A stretch of DNA of 64,000 nucleotides from Tragulus kanchil (taxonomy: Eukaryota > Chordata > Mammalia > Artiodactyla > Tragulidae), in contig JAIOJX010000025.1 in the NCBI GenBank assembly GCA_022376925.1, positions 96,313,608-96,377,607 on the forward strand, in the 5' to 3' direction. The notes beneath the pieces were generated by a model. It did no database searches and was not told the DNA's origin. It saw nothing but the letters and a program-made list of their open reading frames with translations. Position 1 is the stretch's first letter, and every line of letters begins with the position of its first letter. The translations under genes were made by a program, and so were the position numbers. Shown here piece by piece: positions 33,806 to 46,960 of this stretch.

Positions 33806-36004
33806 GGACAACTTAGAATCAGGCAAATAGTATGAGAGAGTGAAGAGACCAGGCGTAAGACAGAATGAGCCACTGGAGAAGGCATAGCCTATCTCAAGAA
33901 GGGATCCTATAGCCATGTGGAGGTTTCGACAAAATGTTGCTAGATCTTTTGTCTTTTTAAAAGAAGTTAGAAATGAAGGCTTTTTGTAATATATTCCTAT
34001 TTTTGAAAGTGTGTAAGGCAGGCTGTTTATCCTGTGGGTGGTCAGTTTGAAATCCTTGAATGATTATCTTAAGACTTCTCCAGTTAAAAAAAATATATTT
34101 CTATTGTTCATCTTAAAATGTCAGTTTAGGAATACTATGACATATTCATTGCATACCTTGGAAAAAATACCTCTTTTATAGTACAATTGTTGTAGGTACA
34201 CAGAAAATTATTCTTTGTCTTCCTTTTCCAGCACTTTAGTTGTTTTAGAAATATCTACATTTCTGCTCCAAGGAATCAATAAAGAACAGTTATTGTGAAA
34301 GACACTTCTCATTTCATTTATATTGGACCCTTAGTGTTGCTAGGAAAATAGAATAGGAATTACAAAATGAGACATTTAAATGAATCTTGATGGTATGTGA
34401 TAAGAATCTTTACCACCTGAGGTCACAGACTCAGTGATAACATCTATGTAATACTTGTTTAAATTATCATAGATTGTATTCATAAAGATTTTCATAAATA
34501 ACCTCACACAAGGTCAATGCCAACAGAAGAAATTAAAAAAGCAATTGAGGAGTTCTGATGCATGAGCTTGTGGGCCCTGGAATTGACCGTGTGATTGTCA
34601 GAACCCAATTTTTACCTAATAAACATGCAAATGCCATCGTTAATATTGACACAGAAAAGTTAAATGGAGATACTCCGTGATAAAATGTCATTTTGGAAGA
34701 ATTAATATGAAGATCATGAGTTTAAATACACAGGGGATACTGAAATGGGAACTTCTGGGCCCTGTGAGTGGCAGAAGTGATAATTGGGAGGAGGCTCTTT
34801 CTAGAAGACTCTGTAATTTCTCTTTGGTTAGAGGAGAGGGACTGCAATTGTATTAATACTGGTTTCAGGGAAACTATTTCCTTCGCCGATTTAGGGCTTC
34901 AGAGGACAACTTAGAATCAGGCAAATAGTATGAGAGAGTGAAGAGACCAGGCGTAAGACAGAATGAGCCACTGGAGAAGGCATAGCCTATCTCAAGAAGG
35001 GATCCTATAGCCATGTGGAGGTTTCGACAAAATGTTGCTAGATCTTTTGTCTTTTTAAAAGAAGTTAGAAATGAAGGCTTTTTGTAATATATTCCTATTT
35101 TTGAAAGTGTGTAAGGCAGGCTGTTTATCCTGTGGGTGGTCAGTTTGAAATCCTTGAATGATTATCTTAAGACTTCTCCAGTTAAAAAAAATATATTTCT
35201 ATTGTTCATCTTAAAATGTCAGTTTAGGAATACTATGACATATTCATTGCATACCTTGGAAAAAATACCTCTTTTATAGTACAATTGTTGTAGGTACACA
35301 GAAAATTATTCTTTGTCTTCCTTTTCCAGCACTTTAGTTGTTTTAGAAATATCTACATTTCTGCTCCAAGGAATCAATAAAGAACAGTTATTGTGAAAGA
35401 CACTTCTCATTTCATTTATATTGGACCCTTAGTGTTGCTAGGAAAATAGAATAGGAATTACAAAATGAGACATTTAAATGAATCTTGATGGTATGTGATA
35501 AGAATCTTTACCACCTGAGGTCACAGACTCAGTGATAACATCTATGTAATACTTGTTTAAATTATCATAGATTGTATTCATAAAGATTTTCATAAATAAC
35601 CTCACACAAGGTCAATGCCAACAGAAGAAATTAAAAAAGCAATTGAGGAGTTCTGATGCATGAGCTTGTGGGCCCTGGAATTGACCGTGTGATTGTCAGA
35701 ACCCAATTTTTACCTAATAAACATGCAAATGCCATCGTTAATATTGACACAGAAAAGTTAAATGGAGATACTCCGTGATAAAATGTCATTTTGGAAGAAT
35801 TAATATGAAGATCATGAGTTTAAATACACAGGGGATACTGAAATGGGAACTTCTGGGCCCTGTGAGTGGCAGAAGTGATAATTGGGAGGAGGCTCTTTCT
35901 AGAAGACTCTGTAATTTCTCTTTGGTTAGAGGAGAGGGACTGCAATTGTATTAATACTGGTTTCAGGGAAACTATTTCCTTCGCCGATTTAGGGCTTCAG
36001 AGGA
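33806..36004. repeat. Head-to-tail 1.10-kb duplication D12
   Basis: Copy 1 is 33806-34903 and copy 2 is 34904-36004. 'agagga' is shared at the join. No repeat element is recognised inside, so unequal crossing-over at a dispersed repeat does not explain it. Confidence 0.93.
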
Positions 36005-36160
36005 AGCACACCTAATGCCAGTGAAACATATTCAGGGAGCATAGTACTTAGCGTAGACCTGGTGATCTGTGCTCCAGGATTAGAGTCTACTAATTGTCCT
36101 CCTGGACTCTTACTTCTGCCAAACTGACTAGATAGCGCTGTTGGTTTTGAGGCTGTTTAG
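33810..36160. other. Unique AT-rich DNA (read twice)
   Basis: No coding frame or repeat family recognised apart from D12/D13. Contains ATGCAAAT octamers (34626, 35725) within a stretch that does not look like decayed repeat; regulatory function is speculative. Confidence 0.4.
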
Positions 36161-37933
36161 CAATGATGTGTTCAGCATGGACTTTGCACTGAGACCTTCT
36201 GGGTTTGCCTCCTGTTTCGATCACCTCCTTGTTAGATCTGTGAGCCTGAGGAAACTGGTTAACATCTCTCTGTCTTGGCTTTCTCATCTATCAAGTTTGA
36301 TAATACTTGGGATTATCCCCACTTGATATATGGGAATGAGGATTAGATTAGTTGATTCATATAAATAATAGAAAATTCTTATAATACACAGTATGCACTA
36401 GATCAGTTTTAGCTACTACTATTATTGCTTTTTCCTAAGGTCTCTGCCAACCTCATCGACCTTCTCCCCTTGTTTGCCAAGCCTGTTAGGTATATTGCCA
36501 ATTTCTGGTGCCAGCTTACTTAAAGGTACCTTCTGTGATTTGGAGATGCTCTGTCTTTTTCAAAATCATTGATGGGTGAGAATTTACTACACATGATGGG
36601 TACCTGAATATTGCTTAATAAAAAGGATTCCTGGATGTGCTTTCAGGGAACTGACCTACCAAGGTTCTGGCAATAGGTACCTCTACTAATGTGGACCTTA
36701 GTATTAAACATTCTACAGTGAGCTTTCAATCTCTTCCACCTTTTTTTTTTTTTCAAATAGGAAAGCAATACTCATGTCTCTCTATGTTTAGCTATTTATT
36801 ATAAATTTTCCAAATGTTTTTTTTACCTAATAAACATGCAAATGCCATCGTTAATATTGACACAGAAAAGTTAAATGGAGATACTCCGTGATAAAATGTC
36901 ATTTTGGAAGAATTAATATGAAGATCATGAGTTTAAATACACAGGGGATACTGAAATGGGAACTTCTGGGCCCTGTGAGTGGCAGAAGTGATAATTGGGA
37001 GGAGGCTCTTTCTAGAAGACTCTGTAATTTCTCTTTGGTTAGAGGAGAGGGACTGCAATTGTATTAATACTGGTTTCAGGGAAACTATTTCCTTCGCCGA
37101 TTTAGGGCTTCAGAGGAAGCACACCTAATGCCAGTGAAACATATTCAGGGAGCATAGTACTTAGCGTAGACCTGGTGATCTGTGCTCCAGGATTAGAGTC
37201 TACTAATTGTCCTCCTGGACTCTTACTTCTGCCAAACTGACTAGATAGCGCTGTTGGTTTTGAGGCTGTTTAGCAATGATGTGTTCAGCATGGACTTTGC
37301 ACTGAGACCTTCTGGGTTTGCCTCCTGTTTCGATCACCTCCTTGTTAGATCTGTGAGCCTGAGGAAACTGGTTAACATCTCTCTGTCTTGGCTTTCTCAT
37401 CTATCAAGTTTGATAATACTTGGGATTATCCCCACTTGATATATGGGAATGAGGATTAGATTAGTTGATTCATATAAATAATAGAAAATTCTTATAATAC
37501 ACAGTATGCACTAGATCAGTTTTAGCTACTACTATTATTGCTTTTTCCTAAGGTCTCTGCCAACCTCATCGACCTTCTCCCCTTGTTTGCCAAGCCTGTT
37601 AGGTATATTGCCAATTTCTGGTGCCAGCTTACTTAAAGGTACCTTCTGTGATTTGGAGATGCTCTGTCTTTTTCAAAATCATTGATGGGTGAGAATTTAC
37701 TACACATGATGGGTACCTGAATATTGCTTAATAAAAAGGATTCCTGGATGTGCTTTCAGGGAACTGACCTACCAAGGTTCTGGCAATAGGTACCTCTACT
37801 AATGTGGACCTTAGTATTAAACATTCTACAGTGAGCTTTCAATCTCTTCCACCTTTTTTTTTTTTTCAAATAGGAAAGCAATACTCATGTCTCTCTATGT
37901 TTAGCTATTTATTATAAATTTTCCAAATGTTTT
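35707..37933. repeat. Head-to-tail 1.11-kb duplication D13
   Basis: Copy 1 is 35707-36819 and copy 2 is 36820-37933. Overlaps D12 by about 298 bases, which therefore occur three times. The join is in a T-run. Confidence 0.93.
36165..36425 (+). mobile_element. MIR relic
   Basis: MIR order ('gactttgcactgagaccttc', 'ggaaactggttaacatctct', 'ttggctttctcatctatcaa', 'gaggattagattagttg'). Re-read at 37278-37538. Confidence 0.6.
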
Positions 37934-38113
37934 GAGAACCATTGTTCCCCACGTAGAATAGGCCACTTCCTCCATGAGGCTGTAACTGTATCTTGCACCA
38001 ACTTTTACCCTGGGAACCATAGCATTTTAGTGGAATTTTGATGTCCATGGCTGATCTCTGCTTGTGAGTCCCTGGAAGGTATCTCAAGTATTAAAAATAA
38101 GTGTGGCATGGAA

Positions 38114-38330
38114 TGTGTATGTGTGTGCTCAGTCGTATCCAACTCTTTCAACTCCTTGGATGGTAGTGCACCAGGCTCCTCTCTCTATGAAATTTTCCAG
38201 GCAAGAATACTGGAGTGGATTGTCATTTCCTTCTCCAGGGGATCTTCCTGACCCAGGTATTAAGCCTGGGTCTCTTGCATGTCCACCATTGACAGGCAGA
38301 TTCTTCACTACTTTGCTACCTGGGAAACCC
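38114..38330 (-). mobile_element. Bov-tA-type SINE
   Basis: Plus-strand start 'gtgtgtgctcagtcgtatcc' and 'aagaatactggagtgg' are diagnostic of ruminant Bov-tA/Bov-A2 sequence; the tRNA-like head is at the right edge. Near-perfect target duplication tggcatggaa / tggcatagaa at 38104-38113 and 38331-38340. The only such element I recognise in the window. Confidence 0.88.
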
Positions 38331-38703
38331 TGGCATAGAACAGACACTTTAAATAATGCTTCTTGATTGAGGATGAAGAGCAGGTTGGCTTCCAGGGAAA
38401 TGGCTCTGTTGGTGAGGACTTTTGAGGGAGGACCATTTGTTTTTTCATTCAGACTGGATCAGGTGTTGTTCATACCTTTTCTAAGGAAGACAAGTGACTT
38501 GAGCCATATATTTTAACAACAACAGCAAGAAAGAGTGATTTCCAAGAAGGCTTCTGGTCCTGAGTTTGGTATAGCTACCCTCAAGGAATGCTTGAGTAGG
38601 GTTATATAACTTAATTAAAGTAGTTAAAGGAATTTTTGTTCAGATTGGAGCCCAAATTTGGAATGAAGTTGTGCTATTATTAACATTCACTGTGAGCATA
38701 AAA

Positions 38704-38732
38704 TCACACACACACACACACACACACACACA
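38704..38732. repeat. (CA)n microsatellite
   Basis: Uninterrupted CA run. Confidence 0.95.
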
Positions 38733-38739
38733 ATAATGC

Positions 38740-39510
38740 ACAGATATATCTAATATAGACGAGAATCGGGTATGGTGTTAAACTAATTCTTTTGCTATAG
38801 TATGTTGAACTCCTTAACCAGGAAGGTAGTATTCCAGTCTTAGTAAAATCTTATCTTTGGAGCCCTTTATTTTGGGTCTCTAACTCACTTGATCTCCTTT
38901 TACATCTCACATTGATCCTCTGGCCTAAGATCTTCCTTGTATCCAAGCTAATATATTTAATATGGATAGATCTCAGCCACTTTGTTAATAATGCTGGATT
39001 TAAATTCTTCTAGGTTTTCTGATTTGATTATATTGAGTGTAATAACCACATCTCAATGGTCATTGCTATTTCTATATGCAATAGATACTACACAAAAAAG
39101 TTAAAATCGTTAAGAAACTGTGACTCTTTCTAAAGCCTTTAAATGACCTAGAATGTCTTTGGTATAAATATACCATGTGATTTCTGTTGGGAGTGAAGAA
39201 TATTGTTTCCATGATTTGAATAACCTTCTTTCCATTCTGTTTTCTGTCTGTCACTACAAATGTCTCCTGATGACAGTAGCTAAATTCAAAGCCATCTAAG
39301 AAGGTGTCTGTTATTAATACAGTATCCTGACTGAATACGAGGAGATTGGGCTTTTATGAGTTAGTTTCATGCTGGTCATGTGTGGTAACACAGTTTTGGT
39401 CTAGACTTGGCAGGCAGATTTAAGCATCCTGGTGTCCCGTGATAGCTTTCACTGTTTGGGTGGGAGTAAGGAGATTAATAGAAGAAAGTGGAAAGGAAGC
39501 ATGGTGCCAT
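38740..39510. other. Unique non-coding stretch
   Basis: No gene or repeat recognised. Confidence 0.45.
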
Positions 39511-39514
39511 ATAA

Positions 39515-39715
39515 AGAGTGAATTTGAAATCAGGCAGACCTGGCTTTCAGTTCCAGGCCTACCATTTATAAACTGTGTTATATTGGGCAGGTTGCCTCAC
39601 TTGTCTTGGCTTTAGGTTTCTTGTCAAAGATGCATGATTGCTAAATAGTGCCTGTCTCATAGAGTTGTTGTGAGTATTAAATGAGATTATATGAAATTTC
39701 AATAAATGTTAGCTT
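39515..39715 (+). mobile_element. MIR SINE
   Basis: Clear MIR order ('atttataaactgtgttat', 'gcctgtctcatagagttgtt', 'aataaatgttagct'). Re-read at 40625-40825. Confidence 0.7.
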
Positions 39716-40079
39716 GAAAAATAAAACCCAATTATTCTACTCATCTTGAAGGGCTCAGCTGAAATATCGCATGTATAGTTATGTGATAGTATCTGACTCC
39801 TTCTTGGGGAATGCAGGGAACAATTTCCACAATCTTTCCAACTATTTTACAAAATAGATGATTTCTTAGAGGATTTAAGAGGCAATATTCCATTGGTTTC
39901 AAAGGTTTTTGTTGTTGTTGGTTCCACAATTGGTTACACGGAAAATGTCAGACTAAGATGTACTCGGATGCTTGACCCCACCATTCACCAGAAAGCCGTT
40001 CAAATTAATGAGTCTGTACTATGTGCCAGGCATTGTGTTTGGCCATGGTGAAGAAGGCAACATGGTCTTTGCCACCATA

Positions 40080-40373
40080 ACTTTTTTTTTTTTTCTTTTT
40101 CTCTTACACCATAACTTTTTTTTTTTTCTTTATGACAACTTCTATTGCTCTTTCATTCATTTATCTTTGTTCTTTTGGCCTGTGTGGTCCTCCCGTTGCA
40201 GTGGCCCCTCTCGTCACAGAGCACTGGCTCTGGGCGCATGCACTTCAGAGCTCCGGCTTGATAGTTGGACACATCGGTCCAGCTGTTCTGCCGCACGTGG
40301 TATCCTCCCAGGCCAGGGATCGAACCGGTGCCACAAGGCAGTGTCCTTACCCACTGGACCACCAGGGAAGCCC
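40080..40373 (-). mobile_element. CHR-type SINE with internally duplicated tail
   Basis: Target duplication ccaccata at 40072-40079 and 40374-40381. The T-tail holds a local tandem duplication in which 'accataac' plus a T-run occurs twice. Lacks the G-run array. Re-read at 41190-41483. Confidence 0.82.
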
Positions 40374-41573
40374 CCACCATAGAAGTTTCATTCTAGATGG
40401 GAATATAGACACTAAATAATTACACAGAAAAGTCTATAACTGCAATAATGACAGGAACTTTGGGAAGCAAAAAAAATACTTGGAGTCATGTGTGGTAACA
40501 CAGTTTTGGTCTAGACTTGGCAGGCAGATTTAAGCATCCTGGTGTCCCGTGATAGCTTTCACTGTTTGGGTGGGAGTAAGGAGATTAATAGAAGAAAGTG
40601 GAAAGGAAGCATGGTGCCATATAAAGAGTGAATTTGAAATCAGGCAGACCTGGCTTTCAGTTCCAGGCCTACCATTTATAAACTGTGTTATATTGGGCAG
40701 GTTGCCTCACTTGTCTTGGCTTTAGGTTTCTTGTCAAAGATGCATGATTGCTAAATAGTGCCTGTCTCATAGAGTTGTTGTGAGTATTAAATGAGATTAT
40801 ATGAAATTTCAATAAATGTTAGCTTGAAAAATAAAACCCAATTATTCTACTCATCTTGAAGGGCTCAGCTGAAATATCGCATGTATAGTTATGTGATAGT
40901 ATCTGACTCCTTCTTGGGGAATGCAGGGAACAATTTCCACAATCTTTCCAACTATTTTACAAAATAGATGATTTCTTAGAGGATTTAAGAGGCAATATTC
41001 CATTGGTTTCAAAGGTTTTTGTTGTTGTTGGTTCCACAATTGGTTACACGGAAAATGTCAGACTAAGATGTACTCGGATGCTTGACCCCACCATTCACCA
41101 GAAAGCCGTTCAAATTAATGAGTCTGTACTATGTGCCAGGCATTGTGTTTGGCCATGGTGAAGAAGGCAACATGGTCTTTGCCACCATAACTTTTTTTTT
41201 TTTTCTTTTTCTCTTACACCATAACTTTTTTTTTTTTCTTTATGACAACTTCTATTGCTCTTTCATTCATTTATCTTTGTTCTTTTGGCCTGTGTGGTCC
41301 TCCCGTTGCAGTGGCCCCTCTCGTCACAGAGCACTGGCTCTGGGCGCATGCACTTCAGAGCTCCGGCTTGATAGTTGGACACATCGGTCCAGCTGTTCTG
41401 CCGCACGTGGTATCCTCCCAGGCCAGGGATCGAACCGGTGCCACAAGGCAGTGTCCTTACCCACTGGACCACCAGGGAAGCCCCCACCATAGAAGTTTCA
41501 TTCTAGATGGGAATATAGACACTAAATAATTACACAGAAAAGTCTATAACTGCAATAATGACAGGAACTTTGG

Positions 41574-42480
41574 CGGAAGAGTAAAAATCATTAAGTTATT
41601 ATAAGAGGAGAAATAACTAAGTGGAGGTAAGGAGGGGGTTGTTATCCAAATCTGTCCTAAGGCTATGATATTTCTGCTGAGCCCTTCAAGATGAGTAGAA
41701 TTTATCCTGCGAAATATGAAGGAGCTCCCCAGGCAGAGCACTTATTTGTTTGTCATCTGGCATGTTGATTTCTGATTTTTTTTTTTTTTAACACCTGGTC
41801 ATGCTCTGATCTTGGTACCAATCTCTCTCCACTCTGGGCATACTCCACTTCGGAGTGGAGTTAATTGACTTGGGCTTCAACTGGTCACTCTCCCTTGCCT
41901 TGCTCACTGACTTTGGAACTGCTTCACAGCTTCTTCTATATTGCCTTTTCTATACTCTTGGTTTTTGCTTTCATTTGCTTGTTTTGTGCTTACATGTCAA
42001 AATAGAAGAGGAAGAGATTTTAGAAAAATACGTTTTTCATTTTAGAAAATGCTAGTCATATTGAAGAATGGTTCCCTGAGATGCAGAGAAAATTTAAATT
42101 GCATCTCTTATTTGATGCAACTGCTGGTGAACATAAGAAAATAGCATCCATTTATTAAGGAAGCCATGTGCAAATGCAGGACATGTTTGCAAAGGCTTAT
42201 TATTGTACAAGAGGCAATTGCTGCTTTGTTTATTTGACTTGTGGCTAAGTCATTATAATGCTCCTCTTCTAAGAAAGAAAATGTACATTGACTCAGATGT
42301 CTTTGACAGCACAATTGCTTCCATTTTATTTAAAGATAACCCCAAATTTAAAAATCATTGTTGCAGTGGACATTGCTCATATTGGGCTATTCAGCATCTA
42401 TTTGCCCCAGTCTTAGAAATGTCACTCCAATATTCTTTGTAGTATCGTATTAGTTAGAGTAATACTATTGCAATAAATAT
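41574..42480. other. Unique non-coding stretch
   Basis: Nothing recognised; short frames only. Confidence 0.45.
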
Positions 42481-42490
42481 ATGGTAAACT

Positions 42491-42782
42491 GGGCTTTCCT
42501 GGTGGTCCGGTGGGTAAAGAGCCCACCTTGCAGTGCAAGGGCCACTGGTACAATCTGTGGCCCAGGAAGATTCCACGTGCTGTGGAGTGGCTGGAGCAGT
42601 GTGTCCAATTAAGAGCCAGTGCTCTGGAGTGCATGTGCCCAGAGCCAGTGCTCTGCAACGAGAGAGGCCTCTGTAATGGGAGGCCCACACAGGCCAAAGA
42701 ATAAAGGTGGATGAAAATAAATAAATAATAATAATAATAAACAGTAAAAGAGGCCAAAATTTTTAAAAAGAGGTGAAAATAA
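42491..42782 (+). mobile_element. CHR-type SINE, sense orientation
   Basis: Begins gggctttcctggtggtccgg (tRNA-like head with A-box), ends in an AT-rich tail with AAT repeats. Target duplication atggtaaact at 42481-42490 and 42783-42792. Without the G/C-rich tail array of the youngest copies. Confidence 0.87.
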
Positions 42783-42792
42783 ATGGTAAACT

Positions 42793-43268
42793 TTGAACAC
42801 CTAAATATTGTAATATATGCTCTTCACTTGTGTGTTGTTGTATGATGCAGTGGTCCTAATAAGTGACTTCTGCCTCCTCATATGGACATCTCTAAGTTTT
42901 CCATCTGCTTGATTCTGCCTTCCTGTAAATTTTTAGAGTTGTATTTTTAATAGGTAGGTAGGAAAAGAGAATATTATATGTAGAAGGTTGTCATGGGCAA
43001 AGCTTTCACACCACTATCCACAGTTTAGTCACATGATCACATACAACTGCAAGAAAAGGCAGAAATGCATTCTAGTTGCCTGTGTAGGAAGAAAAGCAAC
43101 TAGGATGCTGCAGGTATATCTCATTTCCCTGTGTTTCAGGAGATACTGGTTCTACCCTGAACGAGATATAGTGTGTATCTTAGCTCATATCTGTTCTGCT
43201 TTGTGACGGACATATGATTTATACTCCTTTAGGCACATTGGGACTCCAGATTTTTGTTGTGATCGGGT
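42793..43268. other. Unique non-coding stretch
   Basis: Nothing recognised. Confidence 0.45.
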
Positions 43269-43282
43269 GACATCTCTTTCTT

Positions 43283-43617
43283 TCTTCTTTTTTTTTTTTT
43301 TATATTTATTTATTCATTTATTTTGGTGGGGGTGGGGTGGGGAGGGAGGGGAGCAGACGGGCCACTTCTATTGGCGTTTCATTTGTCCATTTTCATCCAT
43401 CTTTGTTCTTTGGCCCATGTGGGCCTCCCATCGCGGTGGCCTCTGTTGTCTCAGAGCACCGGCTCTGGGCGCACGCGCTCCAGAGCTTGGGCTGGATAAT
43501 TGGACACATCAGTCCAGCCGCTCCGTGGCACGTGGGATCTTCCCAGGCCAGGGATCGAAGCGGCGCCCCTTGCACTGCGAGGCGGTGTCCTTACCCACCG
43601 GACCACCCGGGAAGCCC
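43283..43617 (-). mobile_element. CHR-type SINE, full length, CpG-rich (probably young)
   Basis: 14-bp duplication gacatctctttctt at 43269-43282 and 43618-43631. Many CpGs retained across the body and head, and a long G-run array at about 43325-43362. By retained CpGs it appears the youngest-looking SINE in the window. Confidence 0.9.
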
Positions 43618-43624
43618 GACATCT

Positions 43625-45874
43625 CTTTCTTAATGGAGACAAATAAGGAGCATTTAGTTCTATGGCAGTCATCCTGAGATGGGAGGTAGGATGGGGGCAC
43701 TGCCTTAGAGACTGAAGCCAGCACCTGAAAGTGCATCCAGAAGTGGGGACAGAGAAACCAGTTTTTGGTCATAGTTTTGACTGTTGGATCAAGCTTCTCC
43801 TGAAGCCTTATCTAGTTTTCCAGAGGAACCAGTTAGTTCTCTTCTTTTGTTTAATTCAATTTGTGTTGTCATTTCTTTTTTTGAAAATTTGCAGTCTTTA
43901 CAGTGTCCTCATGAGACTTTGGTAATGTGTACTGTTGAAGTGATTTTGTTTGGAGAATCATTTAATTGGAGAGTGGACTGTTTCTTAATTTAAGGCATTA
44001 TAATTACATCTGATTGCACACTTTCTGGTTCAACAAAGGCTTTATAATATACATCTATTATGCTTTTTTTTTTTTTTTTTTTAACCTAACCTGGTAGTTT
44101 CCATAATAAATACTGAGTTCCCTAGTGGCCAGCTCTGAACTTTCCTCTTACTGGCAATATTGGTCATTTCAGTGGTTACATTGTTTAAACTCATATCTCT
44201 AAATACATTGGATTTCAAATAGAAGCCAAGGTAGGTCAGGGATCAAATCTTCCCTGTGGTTACATACATGTGGATGATAGTAGTCATCATTTTATTTAAT
44301 ATTTCCTAAGAACTAATAATTAGTGAAGTGGTGTGTCCAAATCTGTTTATAAATGCATGGTGAAACACAGAACAACATTTCCAATGTTATGGTAACAAAG
44401 GGAACTTTCAGGATTTATTTGAGATAGAAAAGTAAGCAATCAGTGGAAGCATGGGCTGTTTTATTAGTTATGCTATAGATTTAGCTATAACAAAAAAATG
44501 ATTTAAATAAGAGAGAGAATTTTATTTTTCTTTCACAGAGGAATTTGAGCTTTGCCATAAGAAATCTTGAGAGATAGAGATTTCTTTCATTTTGGTGCTC
44601 TTGTATCACTATGATCTTGTTCACTTGATCGAAGGTGGCTCACTGTCATGTTTGAGTTTCAGCTAGGATGAAGATGGAGAGGCAAAGTGGAAGGAGTTTA
44701 GTTGGAATAGGTTAGATTGTACTATGGTAATAATTACCTTCAAAATATCCCCCCCCTTTCTTAATGGAGACAAATAAGGAGCATTTAGTTCTATGGCAGT
44801 CATCCTGAGATGGGAGGTAGGATGGGGGCACTGCCTTAGAGACTGAAGCCAGCACCTGAAAGTGCATCCAGAAGTGGGGACAGAGAAACCAGTTTTTGGT
44901 CATAGTTTTGACTGTTGGATCAAGCTTCTCCTGAAGCCTTATCTAGTTTTCCAGAGGAACCAGTTAGTTCTCTTCTTTTGTTTAATTCAATTTGTGTTGT
45001 CATTTCTTTTTTTGAAAATTTGCAGTCTTTACAGTGTCCTCATGAGACTTTGGTAATGTGTACTGTTGAAGTGATTTTGTTTGGAGAATCATTTAATTGG
45101 AGAGTGGACTGTTTCTTAATTTAAGGCATTATAATTACATCTGATTGCACACTTTCTGGTTCAACAAAGGCTTTATAATATACATCTATTATGCTTTTTT
45201 TTTTTTTTAACCTAACCTGGTAGTTTCCATAATAAATACTGAGTTCCCTAGTGGCCAGCTCTGAACTTTCCTCTTACTGGCAATATTGGTCATTTCAGTG
45301 GTTACATTGTTTAAACTCATATCTCTAAATACATTGGATTTCAAATAGAAGCCAAGGTAGGTCAGGGATCAAATCTTCCCTGTGGTTACATACATGTGGA
45401 TGATAGTAGTCATCATTTTATTTAATATTTCCTAAGAACTAATAATTAGTGAAGTGGTGTGTCCAAATCTGTTTATAAATGCATGGTGAAACACAGAACA
45501 ACATTTCCAATGTTATGGTAACAAAGGGAACTTTCAGGATTTATTTGAGATAGAAAAGTAAGCAATCAGTGGAAGCATGGGCTGTTTTATTAGTTATGCT
45601 ATAGATTTAGCTATAACAAAAAAATGATTTAAATAAGAGAGAGAATTTTATTTTTCTTTCACAGAGGAATTTGAGCTTTGCCATAAGAAATCTTGAGAGA
45701 TAGAGATTTCTTTCATTTTGGTGCTCTTGTATCACTATGATCTTGTTCACTTGATCGAAGGTGGCTCACTGTCATGTTTGAGTTTCAGCTAGGATGAAGA
45801 TGGAGAGGCAAAGTGGAAGGAGTTTAGTTGGAATAGGTTAGATTGTACTATGGTAATAATTACCTTCAAAATAT
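43625..45874. repeat. Head-to-tail 1.13-kb duplication D15
   Basis: Copy 1 is 43625-44748 and copy 2 is 44756-45874, joined by a C-run. Copy 2 starts within the right target duplication of the young SINE at 43617, so the SINE itself is not re-read. A T-run is clearly longer in copy 1 (about 44065-44082) than in copy 2. Confidence 0.93.
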
Positions 45875-46240
45875 TAGCGGCATGCTTTTTGCTTATGTGG
45901 CATGTTTATTAGGGATCACTAGTGATTCTACCTCACTCAGGGACAACAGAGGATATATGGGCACTGTTTGGAGCATTGGTAGGGCCTGTGGGAGGAGAAG
46001 GGCAAGCTGGACGGTCTTCTATCAGCAGCTTAAGATTTTGCTCTTTACTTATTGGCCAGAACTGATGGCATAGCCACATTTGACATCAAAGAGTCTGGAA
46101 ATGCAATCCTTCAGCAGAATATAAGTGAATAATCTTAATGACTGTTACAGACAACATGTCCTTTCAAAGCCTGGTCTGAAAGTTTCAACATCAGTTACTT
46201 TGATATCCTATTAGTCAGAATACTGGCGTATGGTTACACC
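43640..46240. other. Unique DNA (mostly read twice)
   Basis: No repeat or gene recognised apart from D15. Confidence 0.4.
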
Positions 46241-46254
46241 TAGCTAAAAAAGAA

Positions 46255-46960
46255 GCTGGTAAATTCTCATCTTCATTTCTGTGACAGTGGTTGTAATTTC
46301 TAGCATTTCCTTTTGATTTTTTTCATAAAGTTATCATCTCTCTGCTTATATTGCATCTGTTCTTTCATGTTGTTCACTTTTTCCAATAGAGGCTTAGAAT
46401 GTAAATTATAGTTATTTTGGCTAGTATGATAATGCTAAAATATCTGTAATATCTGAGTCTGGTTCTGTTGCTTGCTTTTTATCTTAAGATTGTGATTTTT
46501 ATTGCCTGGAAGACATTAGTGTACTTTGTAATTTTTGTTGAAAGTCAGACATGATGTGTTGGGTAATAGGAACTGAGACAATAGGGCTTTAGTGTAATGT
46601 TTTATGTTTATCCTACTGTTAATAGTAGATGTGCTCTGTTTACCAGCTGTAGGAGGCTGAAGCTTTGATTTTTCTTTAGCATCCTTATTTTTATCTTCTA
46701 GGTAGTCTTCGGGTTTCCCTGGGAACTCCTTCTTAAAAAGAGTCTTAGCCGTGAAGTGCTTGCTGAAATTTTCTGTTAATAGTAATATTAAGAACTCTGT
46801 TGATGTGTGGTAAGGTATGGGAAAAAGGAGGAAAAGCATTCTTTACTCCTATGATTCACTTTTAGTCTTTTAGTGAGTGTCACTGGGTTGTGACCTTCAC
46901 AAGTACTTCTCAACTTTTAATTCTTATTATTTAGTTGAGACGGAAGGTTGGGATAGGGGC
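46255..46960 (-). mobile_element. Old L1-derived fragment
   Basis: Plus-strand blocks ('ctctctgcttatattgcatc', 'tatctgagtctggttctg', 'ttttgttgaaagtcagacat', 'tgggtaataggaactgag') match a stretch common in antisense mammalian L1M copies. Re-read from 47571. The minus frame at 46516-46839 has no domain I can confirm. Confidence 0.55.

Larger units (their letters stand above)
39375..41573. repeat. Head-to-tail 1.11-kb duplication D14
   Basis: Copy 1 is 39375-40463 and copy 2 is 40485-41573, with 21 filler bases (40464-40484, A-rich) between. Encloses a MIR and a SINE, both duplicated. Confidence 0.93.

Noticed and set aside
46516..46839. 107-codon minus-strand ORF repeated at 47744
   Set aside because: Lies in old L1-derived DNA duplicated by D16; no recognised domain or conserved coding pattern.
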